Assembly: GCA_964574705.1 (NCBI GenBank) | Contig: CAZNOO010000012.1 | Location: 1 to 51,608, forward strand | Origin: JAHIVB01 sp964574705 | GTDB lineage: Bacteria; Bacillota_I; Bacilli_A; Izemoplasmatales; Hujiaoplasmataceae | Reading direction: 5' to 3' | DNA length: 51,608 bases | In this document: positions 42,997 through 51,608 of the stretch, in pieces | Numbering within the stretch: the stretch's first letter is position 1 | How the letters are laid out: the number at the start of each line of letters is the position of its first letter | Position numbers and translations under genes: made by a program | Notes under the pieces: model-generated | Databases searched by the model: none | What the model saw: the letters and a program-made list of their open reading frames with translations, nothing else | Told to the model about the DNA's origin: nothing

Positions 42997-44258
42997 ATGT
43001 GATGATTCACCCCACAGAATTAAAAGGTTCTGTCAACATTCCTCCGTCAAAAAGCCAATCGCATCGTGCTATCATTGCCGCTTCTCTTTCCAAAGGGAAA
43101 AGCGTCATTTCTAATATCGTTTACAGCGAAGATATTCTGGCAACCATCGGTGCGATGGAAAAACTGGGTGTTAAGTTTGTTAAAAATACACACCACTTGA
43201 CCGTGATTGGAGTACAACGAATCTCTCTTAGTGATGATAACTTCGTAGAATGCAATGAATCTGGGTCAACATTAAGATTTCTTATTCCTATTTTTTCCTT
43301 AAGCAGAGATAAAGTTGTTTTCACCGGAAAACGGAGTCTATTTAAACGCCCCATGAACATCTACGAAGAATTATTTGAAAAACTGAACCTCATTTACCAA
43401 AAAAACGAGGACTCCATCATTGTGTCAGGAGCTTTGACTTCTGGCGTCTATGAAATTCCAGGAAACATATCCTCTCAATTCATATCCGGACTCTTGTTTG
43501 CCCTTCCCATGGTCAAAGGTGATTCAAAAATCGTGATAACTGGAAAATATGAATCAAAACAATATGTCGATATGACTATGGATACACTAAAACAATTTCA
43601 TGTTATGGTTGAAGAAATTGGAAATGAATACATCATCAAAGGAAATCAATCGTACAAATCATGCAATGTGACAATTGAAGGAGATTACTCCCAATTGGCT
43701 TTTTTTGGAGTTCTTGGGACAATTAGCGGAGATGTCTTTTGCAGAAGAATCCCTTTTGAATCGCACCAACCTGATCGTCTGATTCTCGAATATCTCCAAA
43801 AAATGGGTGGCAAAATCGAACTAAAGGAAAATGGAATCATCATCCGTAAAGCCAACACGATAGGGGCGGTACTCGATGTTAGCCAGTGCCCAGATATTGC
43901 ACCAATCCTTGGTATTTTAGCCGGCATTAGCGAAGGAAAAACATTAATCATCAATGCACAAAGGTTGAAAATGAAAGAATCTAACCGCCTTTTATCTACA
44001 TATGAAACATTAAAATCTCTCGGTGTTGAAGTAACCATGAATGAAGATAGTTTGGAAATTATTGGAAGAAGCGCTTTTGAAGGCGGCGTTTTTGATTCGT
44101 TCCAGGATCATCGGATTGCGATGAGCATTGCAATTGCAGCTTCTCGGGCAAATCGAAACGTCCTCATCACAAATGCCGAAGCGGTAAATAAATCCTATCC
44201 AGATTTTTATAAGGACTTGGAAAAATTAGGAGCTAAGATTGAATATATAGAGGAGTGA
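42993..44258 (+). CDS. aroA: EPSP synthase (3-phosphoshikimate 1-carboxyvinyltransferase)
   Basis: 421 aa from GTG, inside the tyrA stop context. Seen: SVNIPPSKSQSHRAIIAASL, ECNESGSTLRFLIPIFSLS (the glycine/Thr-poor SGST version of the PEP-binding loop), GNISSQFISGLLFALP, and the C-terminal QDHRIAMSIAIAASRA. It joins PEP to shikimate 3-phosphate. The SGSTLRF loop differs from the LGNAGTA loop of class I enzymes. Confidence 0.95.
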   Translation: MNVMIHPTELKGSVNIPPSKSQSHRAIIAASLSKGKSVISNIVYSEDILATIGAMEKLGVKFVKNTHHLTVIGVQRISLSDDNFVECNESGSTLRFLIPIFSLSRDKVVFTGKRSLFKRPMNIYEELFEKLNLIYQKNEDSIIVSGALTSGVYEIPGNISSQFISGLLFALPMVKGDSKIVITGKYESKQYVDMTMDTLKQFHVMVEEIGNEYIIKGNQSYKSCNVTIEGDYSQLAFFGVLGTISGDVFCRRIPFESHQPDRLILEYLQKMGGKIELKENGIIIRKANTIGAVLDVSQCPDIAPILGILAGISEGKTLIINAQRLKMKESNRLLSTYETLKSLGVEVTMNEDSLEIIGRSAFEGGVFDSFQDHRIAMSIAIAASRANRNVLITNAEAVNKSYPDFYKDLEKLGAKIEYIEE

Positions 44259-44263
44259 TTCAT

Positions 44264-45250
44264 TTGAAATCGTTGGAAATCACATCAAAAACCAGAGTAT
44301 ATCATGTTGAAATTGAAAATAACCTATTGGATCATCTAGAAAAATATCTAAATCCTTCTTTTCAGTATGTCATTATTTCAGATAATCATATTCCAACAAA
44401 ATATATAGAAAAAGTACAAAAGGCGTGCCCGAATCACATATTGATACTTTTTCCTGAAGGAGAAAAAAGTAAATCTCTAGAACAGTTTTCTCGAATTACT
44501 GAATTAATGCTTGAACAAAACATTAAAAAAGACGCAAAACTGATTGCATTAGGCGGAGGCGTCACAGGAGATCTTGCCGGATTTGTTGCCTCGGTATATC
44601 TAAGAGGTATCGATTATATTCAAATTCCAACAACACTTCTTTCTCAAATCGATTCAAGTGTGGGTGGAAAGGTTGCCATCAACAGTTCAAAAGGTAAGAA
44701 TGTTATCGGAAGTTTTTATCCCCCGACCATGGTCTTGATTGATCCAAAGACTCTTGACACTTTGCCCCCAAGACATTTTTCAAACGGGATGGCTGAAATG
44801 ATTAAATATGGAATGATTGCAGATAAATCTCTATTTGAGAAAATAAGATTTGAAGACGTTAAAGATCATTTAGAATATTTCATCTCCCGCTCTCTTGAAA
44901 TCAAAAAGGAATTCGTTGAAAAAGACGAGTTTGACAATGGATTGAGGCAATCATTAAATTTTGGGCACACTTTCGGTCATGCAATCGAATCTTATTACGA
45001 ATATGACAAATATTTGCACGGGGAAGCAATTTCTATCGGAATGGTCATGGTCTTGTCTAAGCCAGAAGTTAGAAAAGAATTAATCGAAGTATTAAAAAAA
45101 TATCGTCTCCCAACAGAAGACAGTGCTAAAATTAGCGATTTAAAAGATTACGTCAATCGGGATAAAAAAGCTCGAAAAGAGCTCTTAAATATCGTTGACG
45201 TTTTGGAAATAGGATCTTGCGTTATCACAAAATCCCAGTTTCAATTATAA
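44264..45250 (+). CDS. aroB: 3-dehydroquinate synthase
   Basis: 328 aa from the TTG at 44264, which lies eight bases after AGGAG; a GTG at 44255 overlaps the ribosome site itself. Seen: the NAD-binding GGGVTGDLAGFVASVYLRGIDYIQIPTTLLSQIDSSVGGKVAIN region, KNVIGSFYPP, and zinc-ligand motifs (NFGHTFGHAIE). It cyclises DAHP. It is slightly shorter than typical AroB (about 350 aa), the C-terminus being trimmed. Confidence 0.95.
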   Translation: MKSLEITSKTRVYHVEIENNLLDHLEKYLNPSFQYVIISDNHIPTKYIEKVQKACPNHILILFPEGEKSKSLEQFSRITELMLEQNIKKDAKLIALGGGVTGDLAGFVASVYLRGIDYIQIPTTLLSQIDSSVGGKVAINSSKGKNVIGSFYPPTMVLIDPKTLDTLPPRHFSNGMAEMIKYGMIADKSLFEKIRFEDVKDHLEYFISRSLEIKKEFVEKDEFDNGLRQSLNFGHTFGHAIESYYEYDKYLHGEAISIGMVMVLSKPEVRKELIEVLKKYRLPTEDSAKISDLKDYVNRDKKARKELLNIVDVLEIGSCVITKSQFQL

Positions 45251-45263
45251 AGGGGGTGTCAAA

Positions 45264-46355
45264 ATGAATACTTTTGGACAAAATATAAAAATAACTCTGT
45301 TTGGTGAATCTCATGGTGAAGCTCTAGGCATCACAATTGACGGATTGGGTTCGGGAATCGAAATCAACCATCAAAGCATTAAAGATGCCTTGACAAAAAG
45401 AAGACCAAAGAGCATTTATTCCACTTCGAGAAGCGAAGCGGACGAATACAAAGTAATATCCGGTGTATATGAAGGAAAAACGACTGGAGCTCCTCTTACA
45501 TTTCTGATTTCGAATCAAAACGCGATATCAAGCGACTATTCATCTTTAAAAAATACGCCAAGACCTTCTCATGCGGATTACCCAGCACACATTAAGTACG
45601 AAGGATTCAATGATCCTCGTGGCGGTGGAATGTTTTCCGGCAGATTAACTGCTCTCATCGTTTTAGTCGGCGCATTAGCAAAACAAATTTTGAACGAAAA
45701 AGGAATTTATGTCGGTTCTCACATCAAAAGCCTTCATCAAATCGAGGACGAACCCTTCAACCCCATACTTGTTGATGATTCTCTGATTCAAAAACTTGAA
45801 AAAGAGGATTTCCCTCTCATTAATCAATCTTTGGAACCGTTGATGAAAGAAGAAATACTAAAAGCAAAGGAATCAGAAAATTCAATTGGTGGAATTGTAG
45901 AGTCTGCAATCATTCATCTTCCTGCGGGCATCGGTGAACCGATGTTTTTGTCCGTAGAAAGTCAACTTTCTGCTCTGCTTTTTAGCATTCCCTCCATCAA
46001 AGGAGTTGAATTTGGAGATGGATTTAAAATATCCTCTTTAACCGGCAGCGAGGCAAATGACTCATACCAATACATAAACGGTCATGTTGAAACAAAATCC
46101 AATCATAATGGAGGTATTCTTGGAGGGCTTTCTACAGGAATGCCTATTATTGTTCGGGTCGCAGTGAAACCCACACCATCCATAGGGATGCCACAGTCGA
46201 CAATTGATCTTTCAACTGGAAAAGATACCCTATTGGAAATTAAAGGGCGCCATGACCCTGCAATCGTCAACAGAGTTGTACATGTAATCAACGCAGCTCT
46301 TTATTTTGGCATATTGGACATAATGTATTCAAACGGACTAAAAGGTCGGAATTAA
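45264..46355 (+). CDS. aroC: Chorismate synthase
   Basis: 363 aa. Seen: FGESHGEALGITIDGLGSGIEI, RPSHADYPAHIKY and DPRGGGMFSGRLTALIV, the FMN-binding signature in the GGxFSGR form found in Clostridia-type enzymes, plus a C-terminal GRHDPAIVNRVVHVINAAL. It removes phosphate from EPSP to give chorismate, using reduced FMN. Confidence 0.96.
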   Translation: MNTFGQNIKITLFGESHGEALGITIDGLGSGIEINHQSIKDALTKRRPKSIYSTSRSEADEYKVISGVYEGKTTGAPLTFLISNQNAISSDYSSLKNTPRPSHADYPAHIKYEGFNDPRGGGMFSGRLTALIVLVGALAKQILNEKGIYVGSHIKSLHQIEDEPFNPILVDDSLIQKLEKEDFPLINQSLEPLMKEEILKAKESENSIGGIVESAIIHLPAGIGEPMFLSVESQLSALLFSIPSIKGVEFGDGFKISSLTGSEANDSYQYINGHVETKSNHNGGILGGLSTGMPIIVRVAVKPTPSIGMPQSTIDLSTGKDTLLEIKGRHDPAIVNRVVHVINAALYFGILDIMYSNGLKGRN

Positions 46356-46359
46356 TAAT

Positions 46360-47610
46360 ATGTACGGCTTGCTGGGAAAAAAACTAAAACACAGTTATTC
46401 AAAAGAAATTCATGCCTTGCTTGGGAACAAACAATATCAACTGATTGAAACAAACGATTTGGATTCCTTTTTTTCTTCATCGAAAATTCAAGGGATTAAC
46501 GTGACGATACCATATAAAGAGAAAGTAATTTCTTATCTGGACAATGTGGATGAATTAGCAAATAAGATTGGATCAGTCAATACTATCGTCAATCGAGACG
46601 GAAAGTTAATCGGATATAATACTGACTGTATTGGTTTGCGTGAAATGTTGAGTCACTATCAAATCAAAATTGCCTCTAAGAAAATTCTAATTCTCGGGAA
46701 TGGCGGAGCAGCAAAAGCGTGCAAAGTCTTATTCGAAGATCTATTTGCCTCCAAAGTGACAAAGGTCTGCAGACATCCGGAAAGGGACGACGAGATTCCT
46801 TTCAAATCAATTGACACTGTGTTGGATTATGATATAATCGTTAATACAACTCCTGTAGGAATGTATCCAAACAACGAGGAAAATCCACTCATTTCGATAG
46901 ATGATTTTCCAAACTGTTCCGTTGTAATAGATTTGATTTACAATCCAGGAAATACTTATCTATTATTGTCCGCAAAAGAAAAAGGAATTGCGGCATATAA
47001 CGGACTTTACATGTTGGTTATGCAAGCAATATCTGCTCACGAACTATTTTTCAATATTAAAATTGATTCGGAAACCAAGCAAAAAATATATTCTCAAATG
47101 AAAGAAAAAACATCCAACATCGTACTGATTGGTCTGCCGTTAAGCGGAAAATCTAAATATGCCGTAATTCTATCTTCTTTATATGGAAAAGAAGTAATTG
47201 ACACAGACGAATCAATTGAATATATGACTCAAAAAAAAGTATCTGACATCTTTGAGACTCAAGGAGAATCTGCCTTTCGAAAAATGGAATCAGATTTAGT
47301 AGATTCAATATATAAATCTCTGGATTTGGCGATTTCCACAGGTGGAGGGATGGTTGAAAATTCCCAACTGATGATGAAATTAAAACAAAATGGCGTTGTT
47401 GTTTTTTTGGATAAAGACCCTGAAATAATAGCGTCACTTACTATTCGAAATCGTCCTTTGATAAAAAACGCTTCAGATGTCTTATCTCTCGCAAAAAGAA
47501 GACTTCCATACTATAATAAGTATGCGGATATCATCATCAAGATTGAAAAAGAAACCTCAATTCATTCCAAAGAAATCGAGGAAAAATTAAATGAATATTT
47601 TAGTTGTTAA
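46360..47610 (+). CDS. aroE: Fused shikimate dehydrogenase-shikimate kinase
   Basis: 416 aa. Seen: residues 1-245 are AroE (GLLGKKLKHSYSKEIH, NVTIPYKEKV with the catalytic Lys, NTDCIGL, and the NADP loop GNGGAAKA); residues 250-416 are AroK (P-loop GLPLSGKS at 258-265, DTDESIEYMTQKKVSDIF, STGGG, and RNRPLI in the lid). One chain would therefore reduce dehydroshikimate and phosphorylate shikimate. No stop or frameshift lies between the domains. Only four bases separate it from aroC. Confidence 0.95.
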   Translation: MYGLLGKKLKHSYSKEIHALLGNKQYQLIETNDLDSFFSSSKIQGINVTIPYKEKVISYLDNVDELANKIGSVNTIVNRDGKLIGYNTDCIGLREMLSHYQIKIASKKILILGNGGAAKACKVLFEDLFASKVTKVCRHPERDDEIPFKSIDTVLDYDIIVNTTPVGMYPNNEENPLISIDDFPNCSVVIDLIYNPGNTYLLLSAKEKGIAAYNGLYMLVMQAISAHELFFNIKIDSETKQKIYSQMKEKTSNIVLIGLPLSGKSKYAVILSSLYGKEVIDTDESIEYMTQKKVSDIFETQGESAFRKMESDLVDSIYKSLDLAISTGGGMVENSQLMMKLKQNGVVVFLDKDPEIIASLTIRNRPLIKNASDVLSLAKRRLPYYNKYADIIIKIEKETSIHSKEIEEKLNEYFSC

Positions 47611-48028
47611 TGGTCCAAATTTAAATATGCTTGGAAAAAGAGAACCTGAAATATACGGTTCTTCTTCATATGAAGATTTAGTTTTATTGATGAAAGAATA
47701 CTCTAAAAAAAACGATATTAATCTTCTTCTATTTCAATCAAATCACGAAGGTGAAATAATCGATTTTCTTCAAAAGCATTTTCTCGATTTTCCATATTTG
47801 GTAATCAATCCCGGAGCGTTCACACATTACTCGTATGCAATTTATGACGCGATTAAGTCTTGTCAGTATAAAGCGGTTGAGGTCCACATATCAGATATTC
47901 TAAATAGAGAACCGTTCAGAAAAATATCCGTGATAAAAGATGCATGTGTTGCTCAAATATCCGGAAAGGGATTTAAAGGATATATTGAAGCAATAGAAAT
48001 TCTCAGGAAGGAATCATCCTCATTATGA
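47591..48028 (+). CDS. aroQ: 3-dehydroquinate dehydratase, type II
   Basis: 145 aa. Seen: VNGPNLNMLGKREPEIYG with the active-site Tyr, FQSNHEGEIIDFLQ, NPGAFTHYSYAIYDAI and VEVHISDILNREPFRKISV, all diagnostic of dodecameric type II enzyme. It overlaps the end of the fused gene by 20 bases, with its GAGG ribosome site inside that gene. Confidence 0.96.
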   Translation: MNILVVNGPNLNMLGKREPEIYGSSSYEDLVLLMKEYSKKNDINLLLFQSNHEGEIIDFLQKHFLDFPYLVINPGAFTHYSYAIYDAIKSCQYKAVEVHISDILNREPFRKISVIKDACVAQISGKGFKGYIEAIEILRKESSSL

Positions 48029-49044
48029 TTATTAAATTTAAAGAAGGTACCAAGGTTCAGCAAATAGAGCAACTTCGTTCATTGCTAGAAAATCAAGGAT
48101 TTGGAATCCATGAAAGTATCGGATCCACCATTACTATTTTTGGTGTCGTTGGAGACACCACTAAATTAGACCCTCAAAGTTTTTATGCGTTTGATTTTGT
48201 GGACAGCGTTTTACGCGTCCAAGAACCGTTTAAGAAAGTCAATCGCAAATTTCAACCAACCGATACTGTCGTTAATGTGAATGGTATATTAATCGGAGGA
48301 AAAAACATTGTCATTATGGGCGGCCCCTGTGCTGTTGAAAGTTTTGAGCAGATGGATACAATCACTCCGCTTGTAAAAAGCGCTGGTGCATCCGTTTTGA
48401 GAGCTGGTGCCTATAAACCAAGAACAAGTCCATACTCCTTCCAAGGAATGGGTGTACCAGGACTCGAACTATTAAAACAAATGAAAGAAAAATACAATAT
48501 TCCTGTGATTAGCGAAGTGATGAACATTGAAGATATTCCTTTATTTTTAGATTCGGTTGATATTATCCAAGTCGGAGCTAGGAATATGCAGAATTTTTCA
48601 TTGCTGAAAGAACTCGGAAAAACAACCAAACCGGTTTTACTGAAACGCGGACTTGCAAATACAATCGAAGAGTGGTTAATGTCTGCTGAATACATCATGG
48701 CTGGAGGAAATCCAAATGTCATATTGTGCGAAAGAGGAATTAGAACATTTGAAACTTCTACTCGAAACACGCTTGACATCAGTTCCATTGCCGTTGTAAA
48801 AAAACTTACTCACTTGCCAATTATCATTGATCCCTCCCACGCGGCTGGAAGATGGGAATACATCGAATCGCTTTCAAAAGCTGCAATCGCTGCAGGTGCT
48901 GATGGTTTAATTATCGAAGTTCATCCAGAGCCTGAAAAAGCACTTAGTGATGGTCAACAGTCTTTAAAACCAGAACGTTTTAAGGATTTGGTTGAAAAAT
49001 GCAAAAGAGTTGCTTTAGCGGTAGATCGTACTTTAGAATACTAA
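48025..49044 (+). CDS. aroF: DAHP synthase (AroF, type I-beta)
   Basis: 339 aa. Seen: an N-terminal ferredoxin-like regulatory domain (about 1-70) as in Thermotoga DAHP synthase, then the TIM barrel with MGGPCAVESFEQM, RAGAYKPRTSPYSFQGMG, LKRGLANTIEEWL, CERGIRTFE and IIDPSHAAGRW. It condenses PEP and erythrose 4-phosphate, the entry step. The N-terminal domain suggests Tyr or Phe feedback. No chorismate mutase domain is attached. It ends the operon, overlapping aroQ by four bases. Confidence 0.95.
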   Translation: MIIKFKEGTKVQQIEQLRSLLENQGFGIHESIGSTITIFGVVGDTTKLDPQSFYAFDFVDSVLRVQEPFKKVNRKFQPTDTVVNVNGILIGGKNIVIMGGPCAVESFEQMDTITPLVKSAGASVLRAGAYKPRTSPYSFQGMGVPGLELLKQMKEKYNIPVISEVMNIEDIPLFLDSVDIIQVGARNMQNFSLLKELGKTTKPVLLKRGLANTIEEWLMSAEYIMAGGNPNVILCERGIRTFETSTRNTLDISSIAVVKKLTHLPIIIDPSHAAGRWEYIESLSKAAIAAGADGLIIEVHPEPEKALSDGQQSLKPERFKDLVEKCKRVALAVDRTLEY

Positions 49045-49073
49045 AAACAATGTGATTCCACATTGTTTTTTTC
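49043..49073 (+). terminator. Terminator of the aromatic operon
   Basis: AAAAACAATGTG-ATTC-CACATTGTTTTT with seven U after it, immediately following the DAHP synthase stop codon. Confidence 0.88.
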
Positions 49074-49093
49074 TTTTTATTAGTCATAATATA

Positions 49094-49102
49094 TGCTATA
49101 AT
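49094..49102 (+). promoter_or_regulatory. Extended -10 promoter of the M17 peptidase gene
   Basis: TGC-TATAAT (TATAAT at 49097-49102) has the extended TGN element, but no clear -35. It lies 34 bases before the ATG, which has GGAGG nine bases upstream. Confidence 0.6.
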
Positions 49103-49136
49103 AAACTCAAAAGAAATATATCCGGAGGTTTTTTTT

Positions 49137-50528
49137 ATGATTGACATTATTGAACAAAAAAGGCTAAACATTAAAACTGAATCTAAGATGATTGTCACAA
49201 CAAATAATCTTGAAGAGGAAATTGTAAAAACATTAAATCAAGCCTTAGACGGACTACTTGAAACGAAATTTGACGAAGATGTCCTAATTTTTGTCCCTTT
49301 TGAAAAAATCAAAGCAAAAAAAATCATGATTATTAACCATAAAAAACTAAAAAGCAGAGATAAAAGAAAAGAAGTATTCAAAAAGATAGCAAATATAAAA
49401 GAAGACGCATGTGTTCTTCTTGACAGTTTTAAAACTCAAAACACTGACGAAACGATTTCCGATTTAATCGAAATACTAATCACCGAAAACTATTTCTTCG
49501 ATCGCTATAAAGCCAAAAAAGAAGAAAAGAAGAATGTATTCTATTTATATGGAGATCTAGAGGTCGAAGACGTCATAAAAAAGACATACTATATCTCAAA
49601 AGGGATTAATTACGCAAAAGATCTTATCAATACTCCTTACAATTATCTAAATGCTGAGAAACTAGCAAATGAAGCAATGAAGCTAAGTGAAGTAAAAGGC
49701 GTGTGTGTCAAAATCTACAATAAACCTCAAATTGAAGAAATGAATATGGGGTTGTTCTTGGGTGTTAACAAAGGTAGCACGGATGAACCAAAATTAATCT
49801 ACATAAAATATCAAGGAAAAGATTCGTTTGATGACCCCGTTGCATTAATTGGCAAGGGTGTCATGTATGATTCTGGTGGATACTCTCTCAAACCATCAAA
49901 CTCGATGCCAGGAATGAAAGGTGACATGGCCGGAGCGGCAGCTGTCATAGCCGCAATAGGTGTCATCGCAAAACTTGAGATGAAAGTCAATGTCATGGTA
50001 ATTGTCGCTGCGACAGATAACAGAATCGGTGATAATGCAATCGTTCCTGACGATATTCTCACAAGTGCAAAGGGGATTACAGTTGAAATCATTTCAACAG
50101 ATGCAGAAGGAAGATTAACTTTGGCCGATGCACTCTGGTTCGCCCAAAAAGAAGGGGCAAAAAAATTGATTGACGTCGCTACTTTAACAGGCGCTGTAAT
50201 CGCGTCAATTGGAAAAGAATTTACTGGTGCCTTTACCAATTCCAGACCATTCCTTGAATCCTTCAAAAAGGCGACAATCATTACCGATGAGCCTATTTGG
50301 GAGCTTCCTCTTTCGAAGGCGTTCCACAAGGAAATTAAAAGCAGCGTAGCAGACATCAAAAATAAGGGTGATAAATATGCTGGAGCAAGTACGGCAGCGG
50401 CCTTTCTTGAAGAATTTGTCGAACCCGGTAGCAAATGGATTCATCTAGACATCGCAGGCACTTCAGAAAACAACAATCAAGCGACCGGTGTGATGGTGAA
50501 ATCATTTGTAGAATTTTTATCAAAATAA
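49137..50528 (+). CDS. M17 leucyl aminopeptidase
   Basis: 463 aa. Seen: NTPYNYLNAEKLANEA, catalytic core GKGVMYDSGGYSLKP with metal-binding Lys and Asp, GMKGDMAGAAAV with Asp, and STDAEGRLTLADALWFA carrying the Asp, Glu and Arg of the family signature (its first residue is Ser, where Asn is usual). Hexameric dimetal aminopeptidases of this type finish peptide breakdown in the cytoplasm. The N-terminal 150 residues are Lys-rich and weakly conserved. It is a single gene between two terminators. Confidence 0.94.
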   Translation: MIDIIEQKRLNIKTESKMIVTTNNLEEEIVKTLNQALDGLLETKFDEDVLIFVPFEKIKAKKIMIINHKKLKSRDKRKEVFKKIANIKEDACVLLDSFKTQNTDETISDLIEILITENYFFDRYKAKKEEKKNVFYLYGDLEVEDVIKKTYYISKGINYAKDLINTPYNYLNAEKLANEAMKLSEVKGVCVKIYNKPQIEEMNMGLFLGVNKGSTDEPKLIYIKYQGKDSFDDPVALIGKGVMYDSGGYSLKPSNSMPGMKGDMAGAAAVIAAIGVIAKLEMKVNVMVIVAATDNRIGDNAIVPDDILTSAKGITVEIISTDAEGRLTLADALWFAQKEGAKKLIDVATLTGAVIASIGKEFTGAFTNSRPFLESFKKATIITDEPIWELPLSKAFHKEIKSSVADIKNKGDKYAGASTAAAFLEEFVEPGSKWIHLDIAGTSENNNQATGVMVKSFVEFLSK

Positions 50529-50530
50529 AG

Positions 50531-50562
50531 ATAAAAGCACTCTCGAAAGAGTGCTTTTTTTT
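50531..50562. terminator. Bidirectional terminator between peptidase and aminotransferase genes
   Basis: AAAGCACTCT-CGAA-AGAGTGCTTT, with eight T after it, between convergent genes; the minus-strand end is less U-rich. Confidence 0.85.
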
Positions 50563-50573
50563 GAAGTATGTAC

Positions 50574-51608
50574 TTATAAATGTCTTTTTAATATGGTTAC
50601 AAGTCGAGGAATTTCTTGAAGTTTCAATGAACTGATTGCAATTCGAATCAAATTCCCCATAGGAATCACAAATACATGTTCGCCAACCAAGTCGCGGAAA
50701 ATATTTTTGTTTTCAGTTATCATACTGATGAAAAATCCTCCGCAGTATGGCAAAATTTCCAATTTTTGCTTTTCTGCTTCTTCTAAAAATAGAATGGCTC
50801 TTTTCTTTAATATCGACTGAGAAATTTGGAGTTCTTTGATAAAATCAGCTCTATGCTCGGGTTCATTAAAGATTTTTCCAATGATACTCATCGCAGGTTG
50901 ACTCACGCTAGAAAATCTTCCTCTAACTGAATAGTCTCCCACTCTTGTGAAATGATCTACAATCTCTTTATTTTTAGACATTCCAATCTGAGCCCCGATT
51001 CTGAACCCATATAACGAAAAGGTTTTAGATCCAGAAAATACAACTACGGTCAGAATGTTTGGATTTAAGTTGTAATAGGTTTGAAAGTTGTCCCTTGATT
51101 CTTCTGTAGGCTTCATCTGATAATCGATGTATGCTATATCCTGAATCAAGATAACTGGAATATCTTTTTCGGCAACTCCATTGATGACCTCAACTACAAA
51201 ATCCCAGTCTTCTCTCGTCATGCATAACCCAGTGGGGTTGTTGCAAGGGTCATTTAACAAAAGGCAAAGTCTGTTTTGGGTACTTGACAGTTCCAAGGCT
51301 TTTTCTTTGAAATCTATTCTATTGAAATGCAGTAATTCGTCATACATTAAAAAGGTTTTTAATTGTATATTCGCTTCAAAGGCAAAATTCTCATAAGGTG
51401 TCCAATAATGATTCGGCAATAATACTTTTTGCCCAAAATCATTGAAATTGTAGAACGTGTTACTGATGGCTCCGCTTCCTCCAGTTGTTGGAATCACACT
51501 GTAATGGAATTCTTTCCTCATTTTTTCTGCGTATGGTCCGAAAACCCAATTAAAAACGCCTTCGCTAAAAGCTTTTGTTCCTCGAACCGGTGCATAATGA
51601 TAAATCTC
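50574..51608 (-). CDS. Class I/II aminotransferase, partial (5' end outside the window)
   Basis: The open frame continues without a stop past 51521 to the window edge, adding residues such as HYAPVRGTKAFSEGVFNW, so the internal Met at 51521 is not the start. Seen: NDPCNNPTGL (substrate and PLP contacts), DIAYIDYQM and SGSKTFSLYGFRIG with the PLP Lys. The family covers aspartate and aromatic aminotransferases. Its nearness to the aro/tyrA genes suggests, as inference, that it could transaminate 4-hydroxyphenylpyruvate or phenylpyruvate. Its direction is opposite to the aromatic operon. Confidence 0.88.
   Translation of the reverse strand, partial: EIYHYAPVRGTKAFSEGVFNWVFGPYAEKMRKEFHYSVIPTTGGSGAISNTFYNFNDFGQKVLLPNHYWTPYENFAFEANIQLKTFLMYDELLHFNRIDFKEKALELSSTQNRLCLLLNDPCNNPTGLCMTREDWDFVVEVINGVAEKDIPVILIQDIAYIDYQMKPTEESRDNFQTYYNLNPNILTVVVFSGSKTFSLYGFRIGAQIGMSKNKEIVDHFTRVGDYSVRGRFSSVSQPAMSIIGKIFNEPEHRADFIKELQISQSILKKRAILFLEEAEKQKLEILPYCGGFFISMITENKNIFRDLVGEHVFVIPMGNLIRIAISSLKLQEIPRLVTILKRHL

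Noticed and set aside
49811..50434. 207-aa minus-strand frame opposite the aminopeptidase
   Set aside because: It lies antisense to a strongly conserved M17 domain, with no ribosome site and low-complexity Ala/Ser content.

Overview
The window is AT-rich, densely coding bacterial DNA of the Bacilli/Tenericutes type. The organism looks like a wall-less or minimal relative of Bacilli that keeps the standard code: TGA is a real stop (for example at the ends of the tyrA, aroA and aroQ homologues). It has many lipoproteins whose lipobox Cys is followed by threonine tracts, and it carries compressed Bacillus-like synteny blocks (dnaX-ybaB-recR; ispE-spoVG-prs). This best fits a free-living Mollicutes-related lineage such as Izemoplasmatales or Acholeplasma relatives; the taxon is inference. 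A near-perfect parS site directly after mnmE, together with these blocks, suggests an origin-proximal location. I recognised no rRNA, tRNA, CRISPR or insertion sequence.

Layout. 1-11.2 kb (minus): an operon with a sugar-type ABC importer (ATPase, two permeases, solute-binding lipoprotein), then a secreted Staphylococcal-nuclease lipoprotein with OB-fold domains and a giant Ig-like/OB-fold lipoprotein. This could be an extracellular polymer (possibly DNA) acquisition system. 11.3-15.7 kb (minus): dnaX, ybaB and recR with a stand-alone enzyme I N-terminal-like protein and two small membrane proteins. 15.8-17.1 kb (plus): mnmE, then parS. 17.2-18.0 kb (minus): a TtcA-like tRNA thiolase. 18.2-20.7 kb (plus): unknown protein, NfeD, RDD, SPFH/stomatin. 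20.8-28.1 kb (minus): a phosphatase lipoprotein, T-box-controlled asnS, prs, spoVG, ispE, and a YolD/Y-family polymerase pair.

28.3-35.4 kb (minus): a complete phosphate regulon, pstS-pstC-pstA-pstB-phoU-phoP-phoR, behind a Pho box of hexamers spaced 11 bp. Its PstS appears circularly permuted. 35.5-36.4 kb (plus): a divergent GGDEF protein with a Cys cluster. 36.5-41.9 kb (minus): PspC, purine nucleoside phosphorylase, a FIVAR-repeat surface protein, purB and folD. 42.2-49.0 kb (plus): tyrA-aroA-aroB-aroC-aroE/K fusion-aroQ-DAHP synthase, giving the whole route to chorismate plus the tyrosine-branch dehydrogenase. 49.1-50.5 kb (plus): an M17 aminopeptidase. 50.6 kb to the window edge (minus): a partial class I/II aminotransferase.

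The genes suggest an organism that makes aromatic amino acids, senses phosphate through PhoPR, salvages nucleosides, and feeds through lipoprotein-based surface machinery.
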